Source: Bacteroidaceae bacterium
GTDB taxonomy: Bacteria; Bacteroidota; Bacteroidia; Bacteroidales; Bacteroidaceae
Reading direction: 5' to 3'
NCBI GenBank assembly: GCA_017631315.1
Contig: JAGBTN010000002.1
Coordinates: 1-37,179, forward strand
Length of the DNA stretch: 37,179 nt
Part shown: piece by piece, positions 7,855 through 17,008 of the stretch
Numbering within the stretch: the stretch's first letter is position 1
How the letters are laid out: each line of letters begins with the position of its first letter
Position numbers and translations under genes: made by a program
The notes under the pieces: generated by a model
Seen by the model: only the letters and a program-made list of their open reading frames with translations
The model's database searches: none
Told to the model about the DNA's origin: nothing

Positions 7855-7990
7855 GTTAAGGTTAGCAGCCCCCTCCCGACCTCCCACAGGGGGAGGAGTT
7901 AAGGTTAGCGTTAAGGTTAGCAGCCCCCTCCCGACCTCCCCAGAGGGGGAAGGAGTTAAGGTTAGCGTTAGGGTTAGCGTTAAGGTTAAG
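7855..7990. repeat. GC-rich hairpin repeat with GTTAAG/GTTAGC hexamers
   Basis: Two copies of an approximately 55-bp unit start at 7855 and 7910. Each consists of GTTAAG and GTTAGC hexamers, then AGCCCCCTCCCGACCTCCC, then a G-rich arm (CAGAGGGGGAAGGAG in copy 2), then hexamers again. In copy 2 CCCCCTC (7924-7930) pairs with GAGGGGG (7943-7949). The tail 7967-7990 is hexamers only, including GTTAGG. This resembles REP-like or palindromic dispersed elements that I recall as common in Bacteroidetes. The right end supplies the stop codon of the small acidic protein gene. Confidence 0.85.
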
Positions 7991-8306
7991 CCAAACTTTC
8001 TCCATACTCCAGTTCACCATCGACAACCCAGCGGAGGTCTTCTGGTGAGAAGTCGCCTATCTTGTCCTTCTTGGCTTGGCGTGCAACATACTCTGCCACC
8101 TCCTCTACGTCGATGTCGATGTCCTCTTCGCCCGAATGTTTCTCGAGCAAATCGACATAGTACTCACCGATGATATCGATGAAATAGTAGAGTTCTTCTT
8201 CTGTAAACTTATCTTTAAGGTCCTGCGGCAGGTAACTCTGTATGTATTCGACCGTAAGGCGATCGTCCTCAGCATCGAGGATGAGGTCTTCTTCAAATGT
8301 AGCCAT
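7986..8306 (-). CDS. Small acidic protein of unknown function
   Basis: The 106-residue protein from the ATG at 8306 is strongly acidic (runs such as GEEDIDIDVEEVAEYV) and predicted mostly helical, with no signal peptide or membrane segment, so it should be cytoplasmic. I do not recognise a family. It lies 22 bp downstream of trxA and in the same direction, with dnaE before that, so it is probably in their transcription unit. Its stop codon TAA (7986-7988) is made by the edge of the GTTAAG repeat, so repeat insertion may have trimmed or altered the C-terminus (ending GELEYGESLA). Confidence 0.75.
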   Translation of the reverse strand: MATFEEDLILDAEDDRLTVEYIQSYLPQDLKDKFTEEELYYFIDIIGEYYVDLLEKHSGEEDIDIDVEEVAEYVARQAKKDKIGDFSPEDLRWVVDGELEYGESLA

Positions 8307-8328
8307 ATATTAATAAGGTATTAGCAGT

Positions 8329-8643
8329 TTAGAGCATGGCATTGATTTTCTCTTCGAGAACAGCACGTGGCACAAGCCCGACGCTGCGGTCCACTTCCTG
8401 ACCGTCCTTCAGGAAGACAACGGTGGGGATGTTGCGTACACCAAAGCGCATAGCCAGATCCTCGTCCTCCTCTACATCGCACTTGCCAACGATGGCGCGG
8501 CCATCATAGTCTTTTGCTACTTCCTCGATAATGGGTGCAAGACGTTTGCAAGGGCCACACCATGTTGCCCAAAAGTCCAGAACAATAGGCTTGCCGGTAG
8601 CCACCAGAGCCTCGAAGTTGTTGGTGTTGATTGTCTGTGCCAT
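8329..8643 (-). CDS. trxA: Thioredoxin
   Basis: This 104-residue single-domain thioredoxin has the active site WCGPCK (residues 28-33), and the cis-proline loop is in RNIPTVVF. It reduces protein disulfides in the cytoplasm and is itself reduced by thioredoxin reductase. There is no signal peptide, so this is the cytosolic type rather than a periplasmic thioredoxin-like protein. It lies 58 bp after dnaE and 22 bp before the small acidic protein gene, all on the minus strand. Confidence 0.95.
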   Translation of the reverse strand: MAQTINTNNFEALVATGKPIVLDFWATWCGPCKRLAPIIEEVAKDYDGRAIVGKCDVEEDEDLAMRFGVRNIPTVVFLKDGQEVDRSVGLVPRAVLEEKINAML

Positions 8644-8701
8644 AATATTATAATGTCTTTAATCGTTAAATAAAATCTATATTATATATATGTGTGTAAT
8701 C

Positions 8702-11700
8702 CTAATTAATGTTATATGAGAGTGCCGGACTTGCTTCGATGTCTTCAAGCAGTTGACGCACAACCTTGATGCTACGGGAGCGCGACGTCATGCGGAGCAG
8801 ATTGTGAGGATTGGTGGCATCGACAAACACAATTCGCAGGGTTGTCGTTCCAGGATTCTCGTCTGCATAGGAAGCAAGCATCTCAACATCGTCTTTGCTC
8901 AAAGAATTTGTGTTGACATTGATTGTAATGCTCTCAATGAGATTCTCGCTTACGTCGGCCAGCCACTCGATTTGCCCAATGCGCAGTTCGTATTCGCCAG
9001 GGCGGAAACGTTGCTCCTCAACGGTTGCCGTGATGAGTACAGAACGGTCGATGCTCAAATAACTGCCCCATTTCACCCAACTCTCGCCGAAGAGGGCTAT
9101 CTCGCCAGTGCCGCTGAAGTCTTCGATGCTGGCAATGCCAAATGGTTTGCCGTTTTTTGTTGTTCCAGAACGAACAGCCGTGACAATGCCTCCCAGGCGA
9201 ACGCTCTGCTTGGCAAAGGCGGTAAGGTTCTCCATCTGAGCCATCTTCAGGTTGCAGACATGTTGCAGGATGACATAATGTTCGTCGAGCGGATGCGCAG
9301 AGAGGTAAATGCCTACCAACGAACGCTCCTTGTTAAGCCTTTCCAGTGCAGACCACTCTTCGGCCTCCGGTATGGCAGGCTTACAAAGCTCTATGGCTTC
9401 CATTCCGAAAAGAGAGAACTGTGCCTCCATTTGTGTCTGCTGGAATTGAATGCTGTAACGCATAAGCATATCGAGAAAGACATTGCCTTTTGCATCCTCG
9501 GCAACAAACTGCTCGCGGCGGATGCCTTGTGCAATGCCATCGAAGGCACCGCTCAGAGCAAGGAACTCCAGTCCGTTGCGCTTTACAGAGGAGAGGTTGA
9601 CACGTTCGGCAAAATCGAAGATGTTGCGATACGGACCATTCTTTTCTCTCTCGTCGACGATTGATTGTACGGAGGCTTCGCTCAGTCCTTTGATGGCTGT
9701 AAGGCCGTAACGTATTTGCTGACGGTCGTTGACACCAAAGTCACGATGCGATTCGTTGACATCCGGACCAAGAACCTCGAGTTTCATGGCGTGACACTCT
9801 TCCAGGAGTTTTGTCACTTCCTTTACGTCGTCCTTGCCTCGTGTCAGCAGGGCAGCCATGAATTCGGCAGGATAGTGTGCCTTCATGTATGCCGTCTGGT
9901 ACGACACCCATGAATAGCAAGCTGCATGCGACTTGTTGAAGGCATACGATGCAAACTTCTCCCAGTCGCCCCATATCTTTTCGAGAATCTTTGGGTCGTG
10001 GCCGTTCTTGGTGCCGCCTTCGATGAATTTGGGCTTTAGTTGGTCGATGACATTCTTCATCTTCTTGCCCATTGCCTTTCTCAAAGTGTCACTCTCGCCT
10101 CGGGTGAAGCCGGCAAGTTTACGGGAGAGCAGCATGACCTGCTCTTGATAAACCGTAATGCCATAGGTGTCTTTAAGGTATTCTTCGCAGGCGTCGAGGT
10201 CGTATGTGATGGGTTCCAGTCCGTTCTTGCGTTTGATGAACTGCGGAATGTAGTCCATCGGTCCCGGACGATAGAGGGCATTCATGGCGATGAGATCTTC
10301 GAAAACTGTTGGATGGAGTTCCTTCAGATATTTCCTCATGCCGGCAGATTCGAACTGGAATGTGCCGACGGTTCTGCCTTCCTGGTAGAGTTTGTATGTC
10401 AGTTCGTCATCGATGGGGATGTTGTCTATGTCTATGTCTATGCCGTGTGCTTCCTTTACGATGCGACATGCTTCCTTGAGTTGTGACAGAGTTTTAAGTC
10501 CGAGGAAGTCCATCTTGATGAGGCCTGTGCTTTCGATGACATGGCCATCGTATTGTGTGACGGCTGTTTTGCGTCCGGGGAAGTCGGGGTCGTCGGCTGT
10601 GGAGACAGGGACGTGGTCGCTGATTGGGTCGCGACAGATGATGAAGCCGCAGGCATGTATGCCGGTGTTGCGCACTGTGCCTTCGAGTCGAAGGGCATAC
10701 TTGATGGTGTCGGCTTCTTTTTTGTCTTTTGAGAATCGTGCTTCTTTCAGTTCGGGTGTGGCATCGATATAGTTTGCGAGTGTTGGTTTCTTGCCTTCCG
10801 GCAGACGGTCGGGCATTGCTTTGCACCAGCCGTTTACTACAGACAGGGGAACTTTTTCTACTCGCCCGACGTCTTTGAGGCTGCTTTTGGCTGCCATTGC
10901 GCCATAGGTGATGATGTGGGCGCAGTTCTCTGCTCCGTATTTGTCCATTACCCACTGCAGTACTTTTCCTCTGCCGTCGTCGTCGAAGTCGGTGTCGATA
11001 TCGGGCAAAGAGATTCGGTCGGGGTTGAGGAAGCGTTCGAACAGAAGGTCGTATTTTATGGGGTCGAGTCGTGTGATGCCGAGACAGTATGCAACGACGG
11101 AACCGGCTGCCGAGCCTCGACCGGGGCCTACCCATACGCCGAGTTCGTTTCTGGCGCTGTTGATGAAGTCCTGCACGATGAGGAAGTACCCTGGGAAGCC
11201 CATGGTCTTCATGATGTGCAGTTCGAAGCGGATGCGGTCTTTCAGTTCTTGTGCAAGTGGAGTGGGGTAGAGTCGTTCGGCACCTTCGTAGGCGAGTTTG
11301 CCCAGATAGTCTGCTTCGAACTTTATTCTATAGAGTTTGTCTGTGCCGCCCAACTTGTCTATTTTCTTCATGCCCTCTTCTCGTGGCATGGTGTTCTGCC
11401 CGTTTTCGTCGCTTGTGAATTCGCGGATGAGGTCTTCTTCAGTGAAGCGTTGGCGCCAGAGTTCTTCTGTGCCGAAGTCTTCGGGGATGGGGAAGAAGGG
11501 CATGATGGGGTTTGACTCCAGGTTGTAGAGTTCTACTTTGTCCAGGATTTCGCTGGTGTTGGCCAATGCTTCGGGCAGGTCGTGGAAGACGCTGTTCATT
11601 TCGGCCTGTGTCTTGAACCACTCCTGTTTGCTGTAGCGCATACGGTTGGGGTCGTCGAGGTCTCTGCCTGTGGAGAGGCAGAGGAGCAGGTCGTGTGCTT

Positions 11701-12412
11701 CGGCGTCTTCCTGGTCGAGGAAGTGTGAGTCGTTTGTGCAGACGAGTTTTACGCCGTGTTTGCGTGCAAGGTCGATGAGGATGGGGTTGACTTGCTTTTG
11801 AACTTCGTAGAAGTCGCGGTTTGCTATTTGATTGGGGTCGGTTACTTCGTGTCGTTGCAGTTCGATGTAGTAGTCGTCGCCCCATATGTTGTGGAACCAC
11901 TTTATGGTTTCTTCTGCGCCGTTAATGTCGCCGTTCAGTATTTTCTTGGGTACTTCGCCGCCGATGCAGGCGGAGCAGATGATGAGTCCTTCGTGGTATT
12001 TCTCCAGGTCTTTGTGGTCGGTTCGTGGTCTCATGTAGAAGCCGTCCACCCATGCTCGCGATACGAGTTTGATGAGGTTGTGATAGCCTGTGAGGTTTTT
12101 TGCCAGCACGATGAGGTGCCATCCCGATTGGTCTTCTTTGCTTTCGCGAATGGTTTTGTCTCCGCTGCGTGCCACGTACATTTCACAGCCGAAGATTGGC
12201 TTGAAGGGTTCTTGTCCGTTTTTCTTTCTTTCCTTGTTGATGTTGTTGCAGTAGTCGTACAATTCTTTGGCACCGAACATGTTTCCGTGGTCGGTAAGTG
12301 CCATGCCTCGCATTCCGTCGGCGACGGCTTTGTTGACCATGCCTTTGATGGACGACTGTCCGTCGAGCAGGGAGTATTGTGAATGAACGTGTAGGTGTAC
12401 GAAGTCCTCCAT
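8702..12412 (-). CDS. dnaE: DNA polymerase III alpha subunit
   Basis: The 1236-residue replicative polymerase catalytic subunit belongs to the DnaE family. It has an N-terminal PHP domain with HLHVHS at residues 6-11, the polymerase core with GPGRGSAAGS (429-438) and catalytic aspartates in PDIDTDF (470-476), a helix-hairpin-helix region (AIKGLSEASVQ), and a C-terminal OB fold (VRLGGIVTAVRSGTTKNG). Length is usual for Bacteroidetes DnaE. The ATG at 12412 (MEDFVHLHVH) is preferred to the upstream ATG at 12472 because it places the PHP motif at the very start and leaves room for the promoter. It appears to lead a transcription unit with trxA and the acidic protein gene. Confidence 0.97.
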   Translation of the reverse strand: MEDFVHLHVHSQYSLLDGQSSIKGMVNKAVADGMRGMALTDHGNMFGAKELYDYCNNINKERKKNGQEPFKPIFGCEMYVARSGDKTIRESKEDQSGWHLIVLAKNLTGYHNLIKLVSRAWVDGFYMRPRTDHKDLEKYHEGLIICSACIGGEVPKKILNGDINGAEETIKWFHNIWGDDYYIELQRHEVTDPNQIANRDFYEVQKQVNPILIDLARKHGVKLVCTNDSHFLDQEDAEAHDLLLCLSTGRDLDDPNRMRYSKQEWFKTQAEMNSVFHDLPEALANTSEILDKVELYNLESNPIMPFFPIPEDFGTEELWRQRFTEEDLIREFTSDENGQNTMPREEGMKKIDKLGGTDKLYRIKFEADYLGKLAYEGAERLYPTPLAQELKDRIRFELHIMKTMGFPGYFLIVQDFINSARNELGVWVGPGRGSAAGSVVAYCLGITRLDPIKYDLLFERFLNPDRISLPDIDTDFDDDGRGKVLQWVMDKYGAENCAHIITYGAMAAKSSLKDVGRVEKVPLSVVNGWCKAMPDRLPEGKKPTLANYIDATPELKEARFSKDKKEADTIKYALRLEGTVRNTGIHACGFIICRDPISDHVPVSTADDPDFPGRKTAVTQYDGHVIESTGLIKMDFLGLKTLSQLKEACRIVKEAHGIDIDIDNIPIDDELTYKLYQEGRTVGTFQFESAGMRKYLKELHPTVFEDLIAMNALYRPGPMDYIPQFIKRKNGLEPITYDLDACEEYLKDTYGITVYQEQVMLLSRKLAGFTRGESDTLRKAMGKKMKNVIDQLKPKFIEGGTKNGHDPKILEKIWGDWEKFASYAFNKSHAACYSWVSYQTAYMKAHYPAEFMAALLTRGKDDVKEVTKLLEECHAMKLEVLGPDVNESHRDFGVNDRQQIRYGLTAIKGLSEASVQSIVDEREKNGPYRNIFDFAERVNLSSVKRNGLEFLALSGAFDGIAQGIRREQFVAEDAKGNVFLDMLMRYSIQFQQTQMEAQFSLFGMEAIELCKPAIPEAEEWSALERLNKERSLVGIYLSAHPLDEHYVILQHVCNLKMAQMENLTAFAKQSVRLGGIVTAVRSGTTKNGKPFGIASIEDFSGTGEIALFGESWVKWGSYLSIDRSVLITATVEEQRFRPGEYELRIGQIEWLADVSENLIESITINVNTNSLSKDDVEMLASYADENPGTTTLRIVFVDATNPHNLLRMTSRSRSIKVVRQLLEDIEASPALSYNIN

Positions 12413-12441
12413 AGTTGTTTTCGCAAGTTGGGATGAGAAGG

Positions 12442-12473
12442 CGAAGTTAATGCTTTTTTTTATAATGAGCAAA
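12442..12473 (-). promoter_or_regulatory. Putative dnaE promoter
   Basis: On the minus strand TTTG (12470-12473) lies 20 bp before TAACTTCG (12442-12449), one base off the TAnnTTTG consensus, about 30 bp before the dnaE ATG. Confidence 0.5.
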
Positions 12474-12521
12474 GGAATTGATGTTTTTTATATGGGGTCG
12501 GATAAAATCGTGCCTTTTGCC

Positions 12522-12552
12522 TTTGGTGGTTTGGAAAAAAGCGTTAACTTTG
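12522..12552 (+). promoter_or_regulatory. Promoter of psd-pssA
   Basis: TTTG (12522-12525) lies exactly 19 bp before TAACTTTG (12545-12552). The predicted transcript start near 12559 falls downstream of an in-frame ATG at 12478, which supports the ATG at 12574 as the psd start. Confidence 0.75.
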
Positions 12553-12573
12553 AGGCGCACTATATTGAATTCT

Positions 12574-13281
12574 ATGGGCAAAAGACTAAGAAAACTAAAG
12601 AAAATCCGCCTCCATCATGAGGGAAAGTCCACGCTTTTGTGGAGTGGTGTCGTGCTTTTGGCACTTAATTTTACCATATTGCACTGCTTTGAATCTCGCC
12701 TGCCGTTTGACATTTGCATTACGGTGAGTGCTGTTCTCTATGCTATTCTGCTGAACTTCTTCCAGTGCCCCATCCGAACCTTTGAGGGTGAGACGGAGGG
12801 TGTTGTTGTGGCTCCGGCGGACGGCCGTGTGGTTGTGGTGGAGGAGACGATGGAGAACGAGTATTTCCACGACCGTCGAGTGATGGTGAGCATCTTCATG
12901 AGCCTGTTCAACGTGCATGCCAACTGGATTCCTGTTGATGGAACGGTGAAGTATGTGAAGCACCACGACGGCAATTTCCACAAGGCTTGGTTGCCGAAGG
13001 CCAGCGAGGAGAACGAGCGCAGCACGGTGGTCATCGAGACACCGGACGGCACCGAGATTCTGGTTCGTCAGGTGGCCGGAGCCATGGCGCGTCGCATTGT
13101 TACTTATCCGCCTGTGGGCGAGGAGTGTTATATCGATGAGCACATGGGTTTCATCAAGTTCGGTTCTCGTGTTGACCTGTACTTGCCCCTCGGCACCGAT
13201 GTGCTGGTGAAGTTGGACCAGAAGACCGTGGGCAACGAAACGATTATTGCAATGTTGAAAAACGTAGCATCCAATGATTAA
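12574..13281 (+). CDS. psd: Phosphatidylserine decarboxylase
   Basis: The 235-residue enzyme makes phosphatidylethanolamine by decarboxylating phosphatidylserine at the inner membrane. Two hydrophobic segments lie near residues 20-65, followed by [10 protein letters not shown] (78-87), the [11 protein letters not shown] region (113-123) and the self-cleavage site FGSRVD with Ser198, which would become the pyruvoyl group of the small alpha subunit. The size is that of the short PSD type. The start at 12574 is fixed by the promoter ending at 12552; an upstream in-frame ATG would lie before the transcript start. It overlaps the pssA start by 8 bp, which fits coupled synthesis of two consecutive pathway steps. 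Confidence 0.95.
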   Translation: MGKRLRKLKKIRLHHEGKSTLLWSGVVLLALNFTILHCFESRLPFDICITVSAVLYAILLNFFQCPIRTFEGETEGVVVAPADGRVVVVEETMENEYFHDRRVMVSIFMSLFNVHANWIPVDGTVKYVKHHDGNFHKAWLPKASEENERSTVVIETPDGTEILVRQVAGAMARRIVTYPPVGEECYIDEHMGFIKFGSRVDLYLPLGTDVLVKLDQKTVGNETIIAMLKNVASND

Positions 13282-13975
13282 GCGTCACATACCTAATTCC
13301 ATTACCTGCTGCAATCTTATTTGTGGTTGCATGGCGGTGGGCTGTGCTTTCTATGGGCAGTATCATTATGCTGTAGCAATGATTGTGCTGGGAGCCGTGT
13401 TCGATTTCTTCGATGGCATGGTGGCAAGAGCACTTGGTGTCTCTTCTCCTATCGGTAAGGAGCTCGATTCTCTGGCCGATGTGGTCACCTTCGGTGTAGC
13501 GCCAAGTGCCATTCTTTTCCATCTCTTCCACGAGGTGCACTATCCTGAGCTGCCGGTTCCGGTTAAAGATATTTTGCCTTTTACGGCATTTTTGATGGCG
13601 GCGTTTTCTGCTTTGAGGCTGGCAAAGTTCAATCTCGACGAGCGTCAGCACTTCGGTTTCATCGGCTTGCCTACGCCTGCCAATGCCCTGTTCTGGAGCA
13701 GCCTTGTGCTGGGCGAGCATGCTTTCCTTGTGTCGCAGAAGTTCAACGCAGTGTTCCTGTTCCTTTTCATGCTGCTGTTCTGCTTCCTGCTGGTTTGCGA
13801 GGTGCCTATGCTGGCGTTGAAGTTCAAGAATTTTGGCTGGGCGGACAACAAGCAGAGGTATGTCTTCCTTGTCGGCTGCCTGCCCCTGTTGCTGCTCGGA
13901 GCCTCGTCTCTTGCCGCCATCATCGTGTGGTATGTGGCGGTGTCTATCTTCTTTCCGAGAATCGTGAAAGGCTGA
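13274..13975 (+). CDS. pssA: CDP-diacylglycerol-serine O-phosphatidyltransferase
   Basis: This 233-residue integral membrane enzyme joins CDP-diacylglycerol and serine to form phosphatidylserine, the substrate of Psd encoded immediately upstream. The CDP-alcohol phosphatidyltransferase signature is complete: D47-G48, A51-R52, G61, D65 and D69 in the stretch [12 protein letters not shown] through LDSLADVV. Six or more hydrophobic segments follow. The ATG at 13274 lies inside the last codons of psd (8-bp overlap), indicating translational coupling. A 22-bp-period repeat array begins 34 bp after the stop, and the next gene (fbp) converges. Confidence 0.95.
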   Translation: MIKRHIPNSITCCNLICGCMAVGCAFYGQYHYAVAMIVLGAVFDFFDGMVARALGVSSPIGKELDSLADVVTFGVAPSAILFHLFHEVHYPELPVPVKDILPFTAFLMAAFSALRLAKFNLDERQHFGFIGLPTPANALFWSSLVLGEHAFLVSQKFNAVFLFLFMLLFCFLLVCEVPMLALKFKNFGWADNKQRYVFLVGCLPLLLLGASSLAAIIVWYVAVSIFFPRIVKG

Positions 13976-14009
13976 GGGCAAACAGCCCTATGGGCACGAT
14001 AAAAATAAA

Positions 14010-14119
14010 GGTTAACCTTTCCGTCGAGAATGGTTAACCTTTTTTGCTATAATGCTTAACCTTTATTGCCAAAACCCTTAACCATTATTTTGAGAACCCT
14101 TAAGCGTTTGCGGCAAGGT
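14010..14119. repeat. 22-bp-period intergenic array B (five units)
   Basis: Units start at 14010, 14032, 14054, 14076 and 14098, exactly 22 bp apart. Cores are GGTTAACC, GGTTAACC, GCTTAACC, CCTTAACC and CCTTAAGC; spacers are unlike one another except for a T-rich start and an AAT or AAC end. Units 1 and 2 can pair core to core and the second is followed by TTTTTTGC, which looks like a terminator for pssA. The array fills the convergent gap between pssA and fbp. Confidence 0.9.
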
Positions 14120-14163
14120 ACTGTTTCTTGTTGTGTAATGTGTTGTGTGATAATGGCTTATGT

Positions 14164-16140
14164 CTATCGCTTGGCTTTTTCTTTGATGAGGCCGTGGCGG
14201 TAGGCGTGGAGCAGTTGGTGGAGGTCGCCGATGTGCTGCTGCAGGTGCATGCCCTTGTCGGTGTCGCGCACTCGGATGCGGCGTCCCATCATCTCCACGA
14301 TTTGTTTGCTGCTCTTGATGTCGGTGCCTTTGGCCACAGCCTCCTGCGTGCTGTTGAACGGCTCGTGCTGGATGAGTTCGAAGCCACGGCTGTGATAGAC
14401 CAATGTGTAGCCTGCAATGCCCGTCGTGTGGTGGTAGGCTTTGGCAAAACCACCGTCGATGACCATCAGCATGCCGTCTGCCTTGATGGGATTCTCGCCC
14501 TGGCCGGCATGGACAGGAACGTGGCCGTTGATGATGTGGCGCGTCTCGCCCTCCACACCGAAGTGGTCCAGTAGGTCGGCACACACTTGGGGATTCTCAC
14601 GAAGTTGATAGTATGCGCCTTTCTCCTCGTGGTGCGTTATGGAATCGGCAAGGAAATACCGCTCGAAAGTCGTCATGCGGCTCTTGTCGAAGAGTGGGCT
14701 GTCTGGGCCACACCACAGGTACCAGAAGAAATCCCGTGCTGTACTCTTCACACTCTCGCCATAGGGAGACGGGAATGCCGTGCGCATCTTCAACTCGATT
14801 TGCTGCATCAGTTCGCAGCCGCAGTACGTGTTTCCGTCAATCTCCACCTCGCGCAGACTGCCGTCGGCATTGAGGGGAACGGAGGCATGGAACAGCAGAT
14901 TGCTGTTGCAGACCGTGAACATCGAGCCATGGCTCAGCAGGCAACGGATGTGCTTCTGCAGTTTTTCCGAAATAACGAATGAGTGATGCAGCCGCTCCAC
15001 GAGTTCTTCCTCCTCGGGCGACAGACGATATGGGTCGTTCACGTCGAGCGTAGGCAGAAAACTGTCCAGCAGCGGATAGTCCTTTCCCTCGAAGCGGTAA
15101 GTGCCACCCTGCAGGTCGATGTTCTCCAGCGTACCCCTTCGGTCGATGTTCCACTCGGGATGTTGCCTTATGAGTTGCCCCTCCAGTTTGAACTGGATGA
15201 CGGAAATCGCCTTGTGCATCTGGGCAATGAGGCGGATGTGCTTCTCGTCCGTCTCGCCCTCCCCGGTCCTGGTGTGCGGCAGGAACCGCAGACAAGGGTC
15301 GTCGGCATACGTCTCCATGGCAAACGTCGCCAGCGGAAGAAGATTGATGCCATAACCATCCTCCAGCGTAGCCATGTTCGCAAAGCGCAGAGAAAGCCTC
15401 AAGACAATGGCAATGCAAGCATCGCATCCGGCAGCAGCCCCCATCCAAAGCGCATCATGGTTGCCCCATTGCACGTCGAAGTTCTCGCGTGTGAGCAGAT
15501 AATCCATAATGATGTGCGCCCCCGGGCCACGGTCGAAGATGTCGCCCAGAATGTGAAGTTGGTCGATGCTCAACCGCTGAATGACGTTGCAGACCGTCAC
15601 AATAAAGTTCCTTGCCTGCCCTGTCTGTATGATAGTCTCCACGATGCGGCGCACATAGACGTTCTTGTCGTCGTCGTTAGGGCTTTCGTGAAGGAGTTCT
15701 TCTATGATGTATGCAAACTGCTTGGGCAAGGCTTTGCGGACTTTGCTTCGCGTATATTTGCTGCTCACCGAGCGACAAACCTGGATGAGCTGCAGCAAAG
15801 TGCGTGCATAGAAGTCCGAAAGATCCTCGTCGGCACCGTCTTCTATCATCTCGAGGCGTTTCTCGGGATAGTAGATGAGCGTGCAAAGGTTGTGCATCAC
15901 CTCTTCGGAGAGTGTTCCGTCGAAGAGGTCGTGAACCTTGCGCTTGATGTTTCCGCTGGCATTGCGCAGTATGTGCAGGAAGGCTTCGTGTTCGCCGTGG
16001 ATGTCGGCCACGAAGTGTTCTGTCCCTTTCGGCAGGCTGAGAATTGCCTCGAGGTTGATGATTTCTGCGCTCGCCCTCTCGCTGTTTGGGAATTTCTGCG
16101 AGAGAAGTTGCAGCAAACGCATGTTCGTGTCGTTTGTCAT
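14164..16140 (-). CDS. fbp: Fructose-1,6-bisphosphatase class III
   Basis: The 658-residue enzyme hydrolyses fructose 1,6-bisphosphate to fructose 6-phosphate in gluconeogenesis. It is the large class III type (COG3855), built on a calcineurin-like metallophosphatase fold: FVADIHGEHEAF (DxH) near residue 38, LGDIFDRGPGAH (GDxxDRG), VQWGNHDALW (GNHD) and INGHVPVHAG further on. Size is normal for the class. I chose the ATG at 16140 (MTNDTNMRLL), which overlaps the rsmA stop as ATGA; the open frame continues upstream only as a shadow inside rsmA. An ATG at 16122 is an alternative. It is probably translated by coupling to rsmA. Confidence 0.93.
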   Translation of the reverse strand: MTNDTNMRLLQLLSQKFPNSERASAEIINLEAILSLPKGTEHFVADIHGEHEAFLHILRNASGNIKRKVHDLFDGTLSEEVMHNLCTLIYYPEKRLEMIEDGADEDLSDFYARTLLQLIQVCRSVSSKYTRSKVRKALPKQFAYIIEELLHESPNDDDKNVYVRRIVETIIQTGQARNFIVTVCNVIQRLSIDQLHILGDIFDRGPGAHIIMDYLLTRENFDVQWGNHDALWMGAAAGCDACIAIVLRLSLRFANMATLEDGYGINLLPLATFAMETYADDPCLRFLPHTRTGEGETDEKHIRLIAQMHKAISVIQFKLEGQLIRQHPEWNIDRRGTLENIDLQGGTYRFEGKDYPLLDSFLPTLDVNDPYRLSPEEEELVERLHHSFVISEKLQKHIRCLLSHGSMFTVCNSNLLFHASVPLNADGSLREVEIDGNTYCGCELMQQIELKMRTAFPSPYGESVKSTARDFFWYLWCGPDSPLFDKSRMTTFERYFLADSITHHEEKGAYYQLRENPQVCADLLDHFGVEGETRHIINGHVPVHAGQGENPIKADGMLMVIDGGFAKAYHHTTGIAGYTLVYHSRGFELIQHEPFNSTQEAVAKGTDIKSSKQIVEMMGRRIRVRDTDKGMHLQQHIGDLHQLLHAYRHGLIKEKAKR

Positions 16141-16949
16141 GGAGTGGTGTTTTGTATGCGAAGGGTGAGGTTTATGAAGTCTTCCACGCTGAGTTGTTCC
16201 GGTCTCTTCTGCATGATTGGGTCGGCAAGCAGTTCGGTGAAGTCGGGTTTCTCTGTGCTTTCTGCTTCGAGAGCCGATAGGAGTGGCTTGATGTTGTTGC
16301 GCAATGTTTTGCGTCTCTGGTTGAATGTTGTCTTGACAAGCCTTTTGAAGAGTTTTTCGTCGCAGCCGAGGTCGGTGGTTTCGTTGCGTGTCAGCCGCAC
16401 GACGGCACTGCGTACTTTGGGTGGTGGGTTGAAGACGCCGGGTTCTACGGTGAAGAGGTATTCCACGTCGTACCATGCTTGTATGAGTACGCTGAGTATG
16501 CCGTAGGTCTTCGAGCCTGGCCCTGCTGCCATTCTCTCTGCTACTTCTTTTTGTATCATGCCTGTGCAGCAGGGGATAAGCTCCTTGTAGTCGAGCATTT
16601 TAAAGAAGATTTGCGAGGAAATGTTGTAGGGGTAGTTGCCTGTCAGGACGAAGGGTGAGCCCAGGAAGGTGCGTTCGAGGTGCATCTTGAGGAAGTCGTC
16701 TTCGATGATGTTGTCTTCGAGGTCGGGGTATGTTCGTCGCAGGTATTCTACGCTTTCGTAGTCGATTTCCACGACTTTGACTGGTCTTTGTTTTTGGACG
16801 AGGTATTGTGTCATGACGCCCATGCCTGGTCCGACTTCCAGAACGGGTAGTTGGGGGCATGCGTCTACTGTGTCGGCAATGCGGGATGCGATGCTCAAAT
16901 CGGTCAAAAAGTGTTGTCCGAGGAACTTTTTTGGCTTTACTGCTCTCAT
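16137..16949 (-). CDS. rsmA: 16S rRNA (adenine(1518)-N6/adenine(1519)-N6)-dimethyltransferase
   Basis: This 270-residue enzyme (KsgA) dimethylates two adjacent adenines near the 3' end of 16S rRNA during small-subunit assembly. The N-terminal KKFLGQHFL (7-15), SAM-binding LEVGPGMG (37-44) and catalytic NYPY (105-108) are intact. The ATG at 16949 gives the family's usual start, MRAVKPKKFLGQ; a GTG at 16976 lies too close to the predicted promoter. The stop overlaps the fbp start by 4 bp (ATGA). The upstream gap is shared with a divergent membrane-protein gene. Confidence 0.95.
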   Translation of the reverse strand: MRAVKPKKFLGQHFLTDLSIASRIADTVDACPQLPVLEVGPGMGVMTQYLVQKQRPVKVVEIDYESVEYLRRTYPDLEDNIIEDDFLKMHLERTFLGSPFVLTGNYPYNISSQIFFKMLDYKELIPCCTGMIQKEVAERMAAGPGSKTYGILSVLIQAWYDVEYLFTVEPGVFNPPPKVRSAVVRLTRNETTDLGCDEKLFKRLVKTTFNQRRKTLRNNIKPLLSALEAESTEKPDFTELLADPIMQKRPEQLSVEDFINLTLRIQNTTP

Positions 16950-16965
16950 TCTCCCTAATTCTTTG

Positions 16966-16973
16966 TACTTTTG
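16966..16973 (+). promoter_or_regulatory. Putative -7 element for the UPF0104-type gene
   Basis: TACTTTTG matches the -7 consensus on the plus strand. No TTTG lies at the usual -33 distance, so support is partial. It faces a similar minus-strand element 5 bp away. Confidence 0.4.
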
Positions 16974-16978
16974 CACGG

Positions 16979-16986
16979 CAAAGATA
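16979..16986 (-). promoter_or_regulatory. Putative -7 element for rsmA-fbp
   Basis: CAAAGATA on the plus strand reads TATCTTTG on the minus strand, a match to the -7 consensus about 30 bp before the rsmA ATG. The nearest upstream TTTG (17012-17015) is 25 bp away, longer than usual. Confidence 0.45.
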
Positions 16987-17008
16987 TGAAAAAAAGTTCA
17001 TTCGGGAC

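Noticed and set aside
12413-12472. Upstream ATG for dnaE
   Set aside because: The predicted promoter lies within this stretch, and the family normally begins next to the PHP motif.
14983-16506. 507-codon plus-strand frame across fbp and rsmA
   Set aside because: It is antisense to two well-supported genes and runs across their junction, with no domain recognised.
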